64,000 nt of DNA from Planotetraspora kaengkrachanensis (lineage in GTDB: Bacteria; Actinomycetota; Actinomycetes; Streptosporangiales; Streptosporangiaceae). Positions 36,751-45,157 of this stretch are shown piece by piece (within the stretch, counting starts at the first letter, position 1; every line of letters starts with the position of its first letter). The translations under genes and the position numbers were made by a program. The stretch covers positions 62,001 through 126,000 of the forward strand of contig NZ_BONV01000037.1 in NCBI RefSeq assembly GCF_016862895.1. Reading direction: 5' to 3'. The notes beneath the pieces were generated by a model that had not been told where the DNA came from, did no database searches, and saw only the letters and a list, made by a program, of their open reading frames with translations.

Positions 36751-37129
36751 GGCGCTCCCTTGTTCGTGGAGATGGGGTTGGCGGTCCCAGGGCTGCCTGG
36801 AAACGGCCCCGGGACCGGGTCCCAGATCACGACGTCGTGGGTCGTGTCTCGGTGGGGTTGGCCTGGCGGACATCCCCGGGTGCCGCTGGGGTGGGCGCGG
36901 CGAGGAAGGAGATGGGAGGTCCGCCAGACCTCCGCCTCGGCCTTCTGCCTGCCGTCCCGCAGGTCGGCAGGCGTTTCGGCCCAGACGATTCGGCATTCAC
37001 GCGGGTCGCCTACGTGAAAGGCGGTGAAGGTCCGGCTGCAGAGGTCGTACACGATGACCCAGGCGGGGTCATCGCCTGGATGTGCTCGGCGTGGGCGATG
37101 TTCTCCTGATCAAACCGGGGAAGCGACAT
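36693..37129 (-). pseudogene. Small protein gene with a one-base frameshift
   Basis: The ATG at 37129 opens MSLPRFDQENIAHAEHIQAM, a start like that of small actinobacterial proteins with a HAExIxAxxPxW core. The expected continuation DPAWVIVYDLCSRTFTAFH is found in the other frame, switching near 37068. The frame then runs to 36693, overlapping the radical-SAM-like start by 57 bp. One missing base, probably a G, would join the two parts into about 145 aa. No slippery sequence is present. The function is unknown. The start sits inside the end of the 136-aa gene upstream. Confidence 0.6.
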
Positions 37130-37520
37130 CGCCCACCTCCTCGCCGAACCAGAGGGCGGCGAGTTCGGCCGCCACGTGCGTGATGCGTCCGCTGGCCAAC
37201 AGTTCGCCGAGATCGGCGCCGCGAATCGTCGCATAGTCGTCTGCTAGCCCGGCCGCGGCGGTCGGCACGAAGTACCGGAGGCGGACGAACGGCCTCTTGC
37301 GGTTGCCGTCGATGTTGGGCACGGACCACCAGATGCTGCGGCCGTCAGTTCGTGCGAGGAGGCCCACGAAGACGGACACCACGGCTTCGTCGCATCCCGG
37401 CACGTGCACGTCGGCTGGGATGTTGTGCTTGGTGGCAAGCACGTTGACCAGGTGCCTGGCGACCTGTTCGGCGCGGCCTACCCGCTCCTCGGGGAGGACC
37501 TCGCGAACGATCTCGATCAT
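37110..37520 (-). CDS. Hypothetical protein in the accessory island
   Basis: The 136-aa protein (MIEIVREVLPEERVGRAEQV start) contains a small alpha/beta region (VVSVFVGLLARTDGRSIWWS, RPFVRLRYFVPT, LADDYATIRGADLGELL) and no recognisable motif. Its ATG overlaps the stop of the 53-aa gene by four bases (ATGA), and its 3' end overlaps the next gene start by 20 bases, so it is a member of the same operon as the frameshifted gene and the radical-SAM-like gene. I do not recognise its family. Confidence 0.65.
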   Translation of the reverse strand: MIEIVREVLPEERVGRAEQVARHLVNVLATKHNIPADVHVPGCDEAVVSVFVGLLARTDGRSIWWSVPNIDGNRKRPFVRLRYFVPTAAAGLADDYATIRGADLGELLASGRITHVAAELAALWFGEEVGDVASPV

Positions 37521-37678
37521 GACTGTACATCCCCTCGTCGGGGCCTACGCAGCGCTGGGAACGGGAGGCGCACGTACTGCTCAGTTGGAGGCGCGGGAGG
37601 GAACAGGCCCGCCCCGTTGACGCGTGGGGTCACGACATCAAGGCGCTTCTCGATGTCTTGGGCAAAGAGCACGGCCAT
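37517..37678 (-). CDS. Small 53-aa protein, unknown
   Basis: The ATG at 37678 has AGGAG about nine bases upstream and opens MAVLFAQDIEKRLDVVTPRV, with a proline-rich later part (LFPPAPPTEQYVRLPFPAL) and a basic C-terminus. Its stop overlaps the start of the next gene (ATGA). It could be a precursor-like peptide or a small accessory subunit; it has no core or leader motif I recognise. Coding is supported by the ribosome site and overlap only. Confidence 0.5.
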   Translation of the reverse strand: MAVLFAQDIEKRLDVVTPRVNGAGLFPPAPPTEQYVRLPFPALRRPRRGDVQS

Positions 37679-37780
37679 GCGGGGGGCTCCTGGGCGAGAG
37701 AACAGGTTGGTTGCGCGCATCGGCGTTCACCGAAGCCGACGCTACGATCGCGTCTCTCGCATCCTCAAGGGGATTGCTCG

Positions 37781-38626
37781 CTATTGCTCAGCAGCGGACA
37801 GGTCGTGGAGAACCTGGGTCATGAGCGCCACGGCTTCGCGACCGTAGACGGCGGCGCCGTGCATCAGGTTGAAGATCTTGCCGTACAACTCGATCTCCTC
37901 CTGCTGCGTCAACGTCAGGTGCGCGGCGAAGGTCTCGACCTGCACAATCCGATCGTCGTACAGGAAGAACCCGTGAACCGGCGCCTTGGGTAGCCGGGCC
38001 GTGAACGGGACCACACCCAAGACGACATTCGCCAGCGACGTGGTCACCATGAGCCGTTCGATCTGCCCCTTGAGCGCGTCGACCGGACAGAGGCGGTTTC
38101 GGAGAACGGCCTCGGTGAGGATGAAGTGGAAACCCTTACCCGCCTGATACAGCACGTCCTGGCGAGCCATCCTCGCGGCCACGCCGGCGTCGAGATCGTC
38201 AGGGATCTGGTGGACTCGGATCGACTGGGTGATGATGCTCCGCGCGTACTCACTCGTCTGAAGGAGACCCGGCACGGTGGACGGCTCGAAGACCCTGGTC
38301 ACCGTCGTCTCAGCCTCGATCGCTGCGATCTGCTGCTGCCGGGCGGTCGTCCCGGAACGCAGGTGCCGCCGCCATTCGGCGTAGGCCAACTCGAGACTTC
38401 GGAGTTGCGCGAGCAGCGATGGCACCTGATCTTCGGTGCCAGTCGCTGCTGCCCATGCGCGGATGTCGTCTTCGGTCGGTGTCTGCTTCCCGTGCTCGAT
38501 CTTGGAGACCTTGGTCGCCAGCCAGTGCAGGGACTCGGCGAACTGCTTTCCGTTCAGGCCGATGTCGAGGCGCAGTTCACGTAACCGGGTCCCGAGCGCT
38601 TCCCGGGTCTGGCGGACGTTCGGCAC
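37781..38626 (-). CDS. XRE-family regulator with DUF5753 domain
   Basis: The 281-aa protein has an N-terminal helix-turn-helix (LGTRLRELRLDIGLNGKQFA with SLHWLATKVSKIEHGKQTP), then the DUF5753 domain common in actinomycete regulators (VTRVFEPSTVPGLLQTSEYA, FHFILTEAVLRNRLCP, VHGFFLYDDRIVQVET). It starts two bases after the stop of the DUF6879 gene, so the pair is co-transcribed. This XRE/DUF5753 plus DUF6879 arrangement is very frequent in Streptomyces and relatives and has no known target. Confidence 0.9.
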   Translation of the reverse strand: MPNVRQTREALGTRLRELRLDIGLNGKQFAESLHWLATKVSKIEHGKQTPTEDDIRAWAAATGTEDQVPSLLAQLRSLELAYAEWRRHLRSGTTARQQQIAAIEAETTVTRVFEPSTVPGLLQTSEYARSIITQSIRVHQIPDDLDAGVAARMARQDVLYQAGKGFHFILTEAVLRNRLCPVDALKGQIERLMVTTSLANVVLGVVPFTARLPKAPVHGFFLYDDRIVQVETFAAHLTLTQQEEIELYGKIFNLMHGAAVYGREAVALMTQVLHDLSAAEQ

Positions 38627-38628
38627 GA

Positions 38629-39171
38629 TCAGCCCTTGGTGTACTCGGTGTGAGGGATCGCATAGTGCCAGGCGGCGTCACGCCAGGCGCAATGCTCCAC
38701 GACCTGAGCCGGAACTTCGATCAGTTCGGCCCCCAACAGCCGACTGTCTCCCCCATCGTCGAACCACAGCCGCGCGACCAGCCGGGAGTCGAAGAGCCAG
38801 TAGTCCCACGACGGCAGCGCGCTGACGCTGGTGTGGTGGCGCGGCAGGTACCGGATGTCCTCTCCGACCGATGCGTTTCCGGCCGTGAGTGCCAGCGTGT
38901 ATCGCGTGTAGTCGCCGTGCGGTTCGGTCACGACGCGGACCCTCTCGACCCGTTTTCCGGCCGACGTCGCGTCCCTCATCAGGTCGAACCAACGGACGCG
39001 CTGAATCTTGTTGAGCCGGTCGAGTTGCTCGGCCTCGCCGGAGAGGAACGCCGCGAACCTCTCCCGCTCGCTGGGCTCGTTGTACTGATCGCGGAGTTCC
39101 AGGCGGAATGCAGTGTGCTCGAAGCTGGTGAACAGGCGAAGGAAGTCCTCACCTGTCACGAGATCGGTCAC
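38629..39171 (-). CDS. DUF6879 family protein
   Basis: The 180-aa protein has VTDLVTGEDFLRLFTSFEHT at the start and RWFDLMRDATSAGKRVERVR, then VVTEPHGDYTRYTL, DYWLFDSRLVARLWFDD and the C-terminal CAWRDAAWHYAIPHTEY, all typical of DUF6879. Start is the GTG at 39171, which overlaps the TGA of the upstream 69-aa gene (GTGA). It is nearly always found next to an XRE regulator, as here. Function is unknown. Confidence 0.85.
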   Translation of the reverse strand: MTDLVTGEDFLRLFTSFEHTAFRLELRDQYNEPSERERFAAFLSGEAEQLDRLNKIQRVRWFDLMRDATSAGKRVERVRVVTEPHGDYTRYTLALTAGNASVGEDIRYLPRHHTSVSALPSWDYWLFDSRLVARLWFDDGGDSRLLGAELIEVPAQVVEHCAWRDAAWHYAIPHTEYTKG

Positions 39172-39377
39172 GGCTGGGCCTCCCGGTGAAGCAGTAGGAC
39201 GTCGGCAGGGATCTCGACCAGGGTCTCGTCCGGTGCCAGGTCCCGGACATCGGCGAGGGCCTGGGCGTCCTCGACCTTCACGCCCTGGACGACGTAGGTC
39301 CCGCGGTCGGTGAGGTACAGGGCGGGGCACCCACCCTCGTTGGATCCGCCGGTCTTGCCGAGAAACGTTAGCCGCAT
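39168..39377 (-). CDS. Small protein upstream of the DUF6879/XRE pair
   Basis: The 69-aa protein reads MRLTFLGKTGGSNEGGCPAL then YLTDRGTYVVQGVKVEDAQA. GAGGAG lies about seven bases before the ATG at 39377, and the stop overlaps the next start. Proteins of this kind regularly precede DUF6879 and XRE genes in actinomycetes. No function is known. The three genes form a translationally linked operon. Confidence 0.75.
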   Translation of the reverse strand: MRLTFLGKTGGSNEGGCPALYLTDRGTYVVQGVKVEDAQALADVRDLAPDETLVEIPADVLLLHREAQP

Positions 39378-39572
39378 TGCCGTCTCCTCGTGATAGGGAT
39401 TGCTCGACATTGCTCGCATGCTCAGCATCGGCTGGGCACGAGAGGTCGTCAAGCGAGTGGTGTAGTTATGCGATGAGACAGCGGATAGATCGACATGGCG
39501 AAGCGCACAGCACCCAGCTCGGCCGCGCGGTGACGGGCCCAGCTGTTCGGTAGTGCACCCCGCAGGCCGCTC

Positions 39573-40692
39573 TCAAGTGATTGTGGCCCTCCACTGACCA
39601 CGCTGGAGATGAATCGCCCCCTCGGGGGTCACGCGTGCAGCGGCACCGTACAGGGGAGGTGCTCCGTGCTGGAGCCAGTAGTCGCACCTCGTCGAGGAGG
39701 TCCCATAGTCGACGGGGGCCGCCCTGGTGGACCATGGGCGGGCCGTGGGTCGAGACGGCGCGAGCCCATGATCCGTCCTCGTGGACCATCAGCGCGGTAC
39801 GGCTCCCCGGCTCCTCCGAGTAGTGGTGTTCGATCCCCGGTACGGTGATCTCCAGCATCGACCGGACATCCCACGTCTGCAGGAGATCGAGGATGGGGAA
39901 TCTGGCTCGGTCGACCGTGTCCCCGTCCGCGGTCCGTGCAGTCTCCATGAGGTCGGCCAGGCCCGGCGGATAGTCCTCTCCGTCCCTGGTCCGCATGAAC
40001 ATGGCCCAGTCTCGCTCGATCTGGCCGACGGCACCGCCCTCCTGGGTCTTCCGCCCGGTGAGGATGAGCGACGTGTCGATGATCGTCGTTGCGAACCGAC
40101 CGCCGACCCTGAGCGCCTCCAGCCATGACGCGGGGATGGGTCTGACCGAAACGGTGGCCACGATCCGGTCGAACCCGTCCGGCAGCGGCCCCGTCGCGTC
40201 GACCGTTGCCAGGCGCGGCTTCAGCCCGGTCTTAGCGAGCCGGTCACCGGCGGCTGCGGTGAGGTACGGGTCGACGTCGACGGATGTGACTCGGTCGTCG
40301 CCGACTCGGTTACAGAGCAGGGCGGTGCCGTACCCGGACCCGGTGCCGACGTCCAGGATCGTGTGCCCATCTCCGATGCGAGCGTGCCGGTACATCTGCA
40401 GCAGCAGGCCAGGGAGAGTCGAGGATGATGTCGGCCACCCTTCCGGGTGGTCGCCTGGGGCGGCCTGGTCGGCATGCAGTGCGCCGACGCGTGTGACCAG
40501 GGTCCGGTCCTGGTAGATGGTCTCCAGCCACCGCTCGTCACCTGGCCTGTTGCTGAGCTCCCAGCGGTCGTCGCTCCACGTCCACCAAGAGGGCACGAAA
40601 TGCCGTGGAGTATCAGCGATGGCGGCGCACCAGCGTGAACCCTGATGGGTGACACGGTCGGCGAGCCGCGCAGCGTGGGTTTTCCAGCTCAT
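39573..40692 (-). pseudogene. Peptide-maturase-type methyltransferase gene with a frameshift near its 3' end
   Basis: The SAM-dependent methyltransferase belongs to the PCMT-like group found with ATP-grasp peptide maturases. It shows MSWKTHAARLADRVTH, PTSSSTLPGLLLQMY, LDVGTGSGYGTALLC (SAM-binding glycine motif), TSVDVDPYLT and TVPGIEHHYSEEPGS. Near 39684 the frame switches: up to LWDLLDEV it follows the family, and the family ending DYWLQHGAPPLYGAAARVTP with ATIT stop is in the +1 frame, ending at 39573. The uninterrupted frame instead runs on with a nonsense tail to 39466. One extra base or two missing ones explains it. No ATP-grasp or precursor gene is nearby. Confidence 0.75.
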
Positions 40693-40841
40693 GAAGTCAT
40701 CTTCCCTGCCGCGCCACCGGTACGGGCAGAACGAGAGCATTGCCCTCGCGTGATCTCGGTCAGGGCGTTTCGCGTTGCATCCTGACCTGGTCAGGTGCGC
40801 GCGGAAAACCCCGCCGGGCCGCACCCCGCGGAGGGGCCGGT

Positions 40842-41687
40842 CTACTGGCCCGGGCGAGACCCGGCCTGACCCCAGGTGACGTGGATGGACCCGAGAAGGT
40901 TGAGCGCCTGGGCGCTGGGGCTGCCGACTTCGGCCTGGTAGACGATGAGCTGCTGACCCGGGGCATCCCGTACGTCGAACGCCTGGTAGCTGAGAGACAG
41001 GGCGCCGACGTCCGGGTGTGAGAACTCCTTGGCCTCCTGGGTCTTGCCACGCACCGCGTGGGTGTTCCACAGGTCGCTGAAGTCCTTGCTGCGCTCGGTG
41101 AGGGTGCGGACGAGCTCGCGCAGGCGCGGGTTGTGCGGGTCGAGGCCGGAGGCGTGCCGCAGGCTCGCCACCGCGGCCTGCGCCGTCCAGGCCCATCGCG
41201 AGTAGAACCGCCGGCCCGCCGGATCGAGGAAAACCATGCGGGCCAGGTTGTCCGCCTGCTCGAACGGCGAATGCAGGGCCTCCGCCAGCGCGTTGGCCGC
41301 CAGGATGTCCAAGGACGGGTTGATGACGAACACCGGCGAGGCCGTGAAGCCGTCCATCAGCTGGCGCAGGGCCGTACTGACCCGGTCCGTGGTGGGGGTG
41401 AACCGGACGCTCGGTGAGGTCCCCGCCAGCCCATACAGGTGTGCGCGGGCGTCGGCCTCGAGGCGCAGGGCACGGCTGAGCGCGTCGAGCACCTGGGACG
41501 AGGGATGGCGTTCGCGGCCCTGCTCCAGGCGGGAGTAGTAGTCCGCGTTGACGCCGGCCAGGACGGCGACCTCCTCGCGGCGCAGTCCGGCGACCCTCCG
41601 CACGCCGTGGCTCGTCATGCCGACGTCCTCCGGCCGCAGGCCCGCCCGGCGCGCGCGGAGGAAATCCCCCAGTTGGTTTTCCGGCAT
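40842..41687 (-). CDS. XRE-family regulator with MmyB-like ligand domain
   Basis: The 281-aa regulator has a helix-turn-helix with MTSHGVRRVAGLRREEVAVL and AGVNADYYSRLEQGRERHPS, then the MmyB-like domain (VFVINPSLDILAANALAEAL, FLDPAGRRFYSRW, VRGKTQEAKEFSHPDVG), a family linked in Streptomyces to antibiotic regulation. Its target here is unknown. It lies between the frameshifted methyltransferase and the second coiled-coil gene. Confidence 0.9.
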   Translation of the reverse strand: MPENQLGDFLRARRAGLRPEDVGMTSHGVRRVAGLRREEVAVLAGVNADYYSRLEQGRERHPSSQVLDALSRALRLEADARAHLYGLAGTSPSVRFTPTTDRVSTALRQLMDGFTASPVFVINPSLDILAANALAEALHSPFEQADNLARMVFLDPAGRRFYSRWAWTAQAAVASLRHASGLDPHNPRLRELVRTLTERSKDFSDLWNTHAVRGKTQEAKEFSHPDVGALSLSYQAFDVRDAPGQQLIVYQAEVGSPSAQALNLLGSIHVTWGQAGSRPGQ

Positions 41688-41809
41688 GGCTTCAGGCTAG
41701 GCCGCGAGGCGGCGGGCCGCCTGGGTGTGGCACACCCAGGGAGCAGACGTCCTGGCCGCATGGAGGTCGGCCTGCCTGCACAGACGCTGTCGTGCGGCAC
41801 AGGCCGCGA

Positions 41810-42373
41810 TCAGCTGATGCGGTTGACCAGGATCCCGATCGGGACGGACACGACGGCGGAGGCCGCGAATCCGAGCACGAAGAACATCCATTCGCGCCTC
41901 CGCTCGGCGCGGAGGGTCTCCTTGGTCTCGCCGATGAGGATTTCGCGGATCCTCTCGGCCTCACCCCTGTTGACCGCGAGCAGTTGCTGCTGGCGTTCGG
42001 CCTCGGTGATGAGCGCCTGACGGGTGGCCTGCTGTGCCTCGACGTCTCGCCGGAGGTCGTCCATGAGGGTGACCGCTTCGGTGAACGCCGCGCTCACGCT
42101 CTCCACCCGACGGCGCAGCCGCTCGCCCGGATCCTCACCCGCCTGTTCCAGGGCCTTGCGCCGTCTCCGGGACGCCCACAGGAACTGGGTGGTGATCAGT
42201 AGAACGCTGCCGGCCGCTGTTGCGGCCACGACGGTCAGGTTGTCGGCGGACAGAGCGCCGACGATCGTCAAGGCGAACGCCCCGGATCCGGCCAGCACGG
42301 CGGAGAGGGTGATCGCTGGGTTGTCGCTCGCGTACCGAAGTGTCTGGGAAAAGGTGCCTTGTCGCCGGCTCAC
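41810..42373 (-). CDS. Membrane protein with coiled coil, unknown family (copy 2)
   Basis: The 187-aa paralogue of the 35141 gene has the same layout: hydrophobic N-terminal part, coiled coil (DPGERLRRRVESVSAAFTEA to EAERIREILIGETKETLR) and C-terminal membrane segment (FFVLGFAASAVVSVPIGILV). The DNA is also clearly related along the coiled-coil half, with identical stretches such as GCCTGACGGGTGGCCTGCTG. GTG at 42373 is used as start. Function is unknown. Confidence 0.8.
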   Translation of the reverse strand: MSRRQGTFSQTLRYASDNPAITLSAVLAGSGAFALTIVGALSADNLTVVAATAAGSVLLITTQFLWASRRRRKALEQAGEDPGERLRRRVESVSAAFTEAVTLMDDLRRDVEAQQATRQALITEAERQQQLLAVNRGEAERIREILIGETKETLRAERRREWMFFVLGFAASAVVSVPIGILVNRIS

Positions 42374-42514
42374 GGTCTCATTGCACCGTGACCGCAGGGT
42401 CCCGCACCAGAAAGTTGATCAGATCGCGATCGGTTCGCGAGCCCGTTTCGGGCCATGAGGGAGGCCCCACGCCCACCGGGGCGGTCTCAGGTCGGGGACT
42501 CCCGGCTCACCTGA

Positions 42515-43297
42515 TCATCGGGGATGCGTGACGCGCAGCTTGGACTGCTTGTGCCGAGACCGTTCCCAGTCACCCATGAATTCGGCCTTCAGCCCATGCT
42601 GTTCGGCGAGCCCGATGAGCGTCTCCGTCCGGTAGTAGAAGTCCTCGCGGAGGACGTGATGTTCGGCCTTCTCCGTCCGGTCGAAGGTGAAGTCGAAGAA
42701 CCCGTCCGGGTGAAGGATCCGTCCCACGTGCCGCAGGCATTCGTCGATCACGTCGATCGGGTTGTGGGAGAACACGCTGTGCGCGTGGATCACGGTGAAG
42801 TGCGCGTCGGGAAGGGAGGCGAAGGTGAGGTCCTTCACCAGGCTCAGATGCGGCAGCTTCGCCTGCAGCCCGTGCTCCGTGACGGTGTCCGCGGCGGCCA
42901 TGAGGATCTCGGGGGAGATGTCGACGCCGTAGTAGTTGCCCGTCTCGAGATGCTCGACGAGGCGCCAGCCGAGCCGCAGGTTGCCGCAGCCGATGTCCAG
43001 GACCCGATCCTGCGGTGTGAGCCCGTGCTTGACCAGGTAGTCGAACTGCATCCTGCCGACGCGCAGCCAGCTCGCCCGCCGGTGGCTGCCGATAGCGCCG
43101 TCCGCGGTCATATCCCGGATGTCGGCCCGCATGACCTCGCGGTAGTACGAGACGTGGTCCCGTGTCGTGCTCCGCAGCTTCGCGTCCCGGGCCAGGCGCC
43201 TCAGATGCGGCCAGACCTTCTTCGGATGGCGTAGCGCGTACGTCAACTGGTAGGTGAGGCGCGACCGCGGGCGTGCGACGTAGGGGTGTCGTTTCAC
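42515..43297 (-). CDS. Class I SAM-dependent methyltransferase
   Basis: The 260-aa enzyme has SAM motif I RVLDIGCGNLRLGWRL, motif II NYYGVDISPEIL, and FTVIHAHSVFSHNP, VGRILHPDGFFDFTFDRTEK. The rest of the fold is a standard Rossmann methyltransferase. Substrate is unknown; no associated pathway is visible. GTG at 43297 opens the frame. Confidence 0.88.
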   Translation of the reverse strand: MKRHPYVARPRSRLTYQLTYALRHPKKVWPHLRRLARDAKLRSTTRDHVSYYREVMRADIRDMTADGAIGSHRRASWLRVGRMQFDYLVKHGLTPQDRVLDIGCGNLRLGWRLVEHLETGNYYGVDISPEILMAAADTVTEHGLQAKLPHLSLVKDLTFASLPDAHFTVIHAHSVFSHNPIDVIDECLRHVGRILHPDGFFDFTFDRTEKAEHHVLREDFYYRTETLIGLAEQHGLKAEFMGDWERSRHKQSKLRVTHPR

Positions 43298-43444
43298 TCA
43301 CTCCACGTTAGGGGTCGGCGCCGATCCGTGACCGGAACCTGGGAGGATGATCAGGAAAGGACGGCCACGGAAACGGTGTGACGAGGGCAAAGGCGCGGGC
43401 TGCGAGTGGCTCGTCGCCCGCTCGAGCCGTATGCCGTCAGGCCG

Positions 43445-44335
43445 TCACCCCGACGACGCCGGGAGGCGATCGGCGGGTGCGAGGCCCGACTGCAGCGCGG
43501 CCGCCTCCGCCGTCTGGGAAAGCAGCATGGCGATGGTCATGGGACCGACACCACCGGGCACCGGGGTGATCAGGCCGGCGCGGGTCGCGGCGGCGTCGAA
43601 ATCCACATCGCCGAGGTTGCCGGGGTTGTAGCCGGCGTCGATCACCACGGCACCCGTCTTGATGTCCTCGCCGCGGATGAAGCGCGGGCGGCCCACCGCG
43701 GCGACCAGGACGTCGGCCTCCCGGACGATCGATTTCAGATCGCGGGTGCGCGAGTGGCAGTACGTGACGGTCGCGTCCCGGGCGAGCAGCAGCATGCCGG
43801 CAGGCTTCCCGAGGATCGCGCTGCGGCCGACGACCACGGCGTGCCTGCCCGCCAGATCGACGTCGTAGTGATCCAGCAGGCGCATGATTCCAGCCGGTGT
43901 GCAGGACACGAAGCCGGGCAGGCCGAAACTCATCGCGGCGAACGAGCGCATCGTGACCCCGTCGACGTCCTTGTGCGGGGCGATGGCCTCGAACGCGGCC
44001 CGTTCGTCGATGTGGGCGCCCACCGGGTGCTGCAGCAGGATGCCGTGCACCCCGGGGTCTTCCGACAGGGCCGTGATGGCCTCGACGAGCTCCGCCGTCG
44101 TGGTCGCCGCGGGCAGGGAAAGGTGCCGGGAGGCGATGCCGGCCTTCTCACATCGGGCACGCTTCATCCGGACGTAGGTCGCGGAAGCGGGGTCGTCTCC
44201 CACCAGTACGGTCGCCAGGCACGGAGCCTCGCCGGTCTGTTGTGTGACGGCCCTGGCCGTGGCCGCACTGTGATCGAGGATCTGGCGGGCGAGGCGGGTG
44301 CCGTCCATGAGACGGGCGGTCGGTGTCATCGGCAC
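43445..44335 (-). CDS. folD: Methylenetetrahydrofolate dehydrogenase/cyclohydrolase
   Basis: Bifunctional one-carbon enzyme that interconverts 5,10-methylene-THF and 10-formyl-THF, 296 aa. It has ATVLVGDDPASATYVRMKRARC, the substrate-binding PHKDVDGV, VVVGRSAILGKPAGMLL (dinucleotide-binding glycine loop) and PVPGGVGPMTIAMLL. The GTG at 44335 has GGAG six bases upstream; an ATG lies at 44329. It is the regulated gene of the ZTP riboswitch at 44361-44440, in keeping with 10-formyl-THF supply for purine synthesis. Confidence 0.95.
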   Translation of the reverse strand: MPMTPTARLMDGTRLARQILDHSAATARAVTQQTGEAPCLATVLVGDDPASATYVRMKRARCEKAGIASRHLSLPAATTTAELVEAITALSEDPGVHGILLQHPVGAHIDERAAFEAIAPHKDVDGVTMRSFAAMSFGLPGFVSCTPAGIMRLLDHYDVDLAGRHAVVVGRSAILGKPAGMLLLARDATVTYCHSRTRDLKSIVREADVLVAAVGRPRFIRGEDIKTGAVVIDAGYNPGNLGDVDFDAAATRAGLITPVPGGVGPMTIAMLLSQTAEAAALQSGLAPADRLPASSG

Positions 44336-44360
44336 GGGCTGCTCCAGGCGTCAGGTGATC

Positions 44361-44440
44361 TCGCCCAGGCGCACGGCATTGACGATGTCCGCCGGGCCGC
44401 TCCCCGGTGGTGCCCCACCTCAGCGCCAGTCACGACCCGG
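44361..44440 (-). promoter_or_regulatory. ZTP (pfl) riboswitch upstream of folD
   Basis: Read on the minus strand the leader has GGGTCGTGACTGGCGC, then GTGGGGCACCACCGGGGAGC and the 3' GCCGTGCGCCTGGGCGA, the conserved parts of the ZTP/pfl riboswitch in order. It ends 25 bases before the folD start. ZTP riboswitches raise folate one-carbon genes when AICAR/ZTP builds up. Recognition is by eye from conserved motifs. Confidence 0.85.
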
Positions 44441-44506
44441 ATCAACTCTAACGGGGATGTTCCGATCGGCGCGGCGCACCATGGGGGTCGCCGGGGTCCG
44501 GCCCGG

Positions 44507-44776
44507 TCACGCGAAGATCTCGTTCCACTCGCGGACGTACCAGTTGCGGACCACGCCGTTCAGGACGAAGGGGTCCTCCCTGGCGAACGCCTCGGCCGCT
44601 TCGCGGGTGGTGAACACGGCCATCGAGCCTTCGTTCTGCGGGTCCCCGAAGGGGCCGACCATCAGGAGCGTGCCCCGGGCGTGGAACTCGTCGAGCAGGG
44701 CGCGGTGGGCGGGAAAGTGGGCGGGAGCCTTCGACGCGGCGTCGTCGCCGGAGTCGTAGAACATCACGTACTTCAT
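44507..44776 (-). CDS. YCII-related protein
   Basis: The 89-aa protein of the YciI-like ferredoxin-fold family begins MKYVMFYDSGDDAASKAPAH and has PAHRALLDEFHARGTLLMVG, FGDPQNEGSMAVF and DPFVLNGVVRNWYVREW, with the conserved His and Asp positions of the family. GGAGG precedes the ATG at 44776. Function of YciI-like proteins is mostly unknown. Confidence 0.88.
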   Translation of the reverse strand: MKYVMFYDSGDDAASKAPAHFPAHRALLDEFHARGTLLMVGPFGDPQNEGSMAVFTTREAAEAFAREDPFVLNGVVRNWYVREWNEIFA

Positions 44777-44859
44777 GAAACCCTCCAAGCGTAAGTGTCG
44801 GCTAACGCTATCGGTGAGGGCGGCCGGGACGCGAGCCCTTTCCGGCTGGGGTGTGCGGC

Positions 44860-45111
44860 TCAGAGCTCGCCGAGTTCGCCGAGGGGTTTCGTCCAGAAGT
44901 CCCGGTCCTGCGGTGCCTCCCCGGCCATGGGGTCGATGACGACCTGCGTGATCAGGAGGAAGGTCTTGTAGTCCTCGTCCTCGCCGACGCGGATCTGGCC
45001 GCGTGAGATGAGCCGGTCCCAGTGGTGTTGTTCGGCTTCGACGCGCGGCAGGAGCTCGTCGCGGCTGAGTGTCCGTGCTTCCTCGACGGTGAGTCGCTTG
45101 AAGGCGGCCAT
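44860..45111 (-). CDS. Small conserved hypothetical protein
   Basis: The 83-aa protein reads MAAFKRLTVEEARTLSRDEL and RGQIRVGEDEDYKTFLLITQ, acidic and without a known motif. The ATG at 45111 faces the start of a plus-strand gene at 45158, so the two share a 46-bp divergent spacer. I do not recognise the family. Confidence 0.6.
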   Translation of the reverse strand: MAAFKRLTVEEARTLSRDELLPRVEAEQHHWDRLISRGQIRVGEDEDYKTFLLITQVVIDPMAGEAPQDRDFWTKPLGELGEL

Positions 45112-45157
45112 GCCGCCGATTGTCGCACCCGGACCGGCCGTGGGGCAGGATGGCCGA

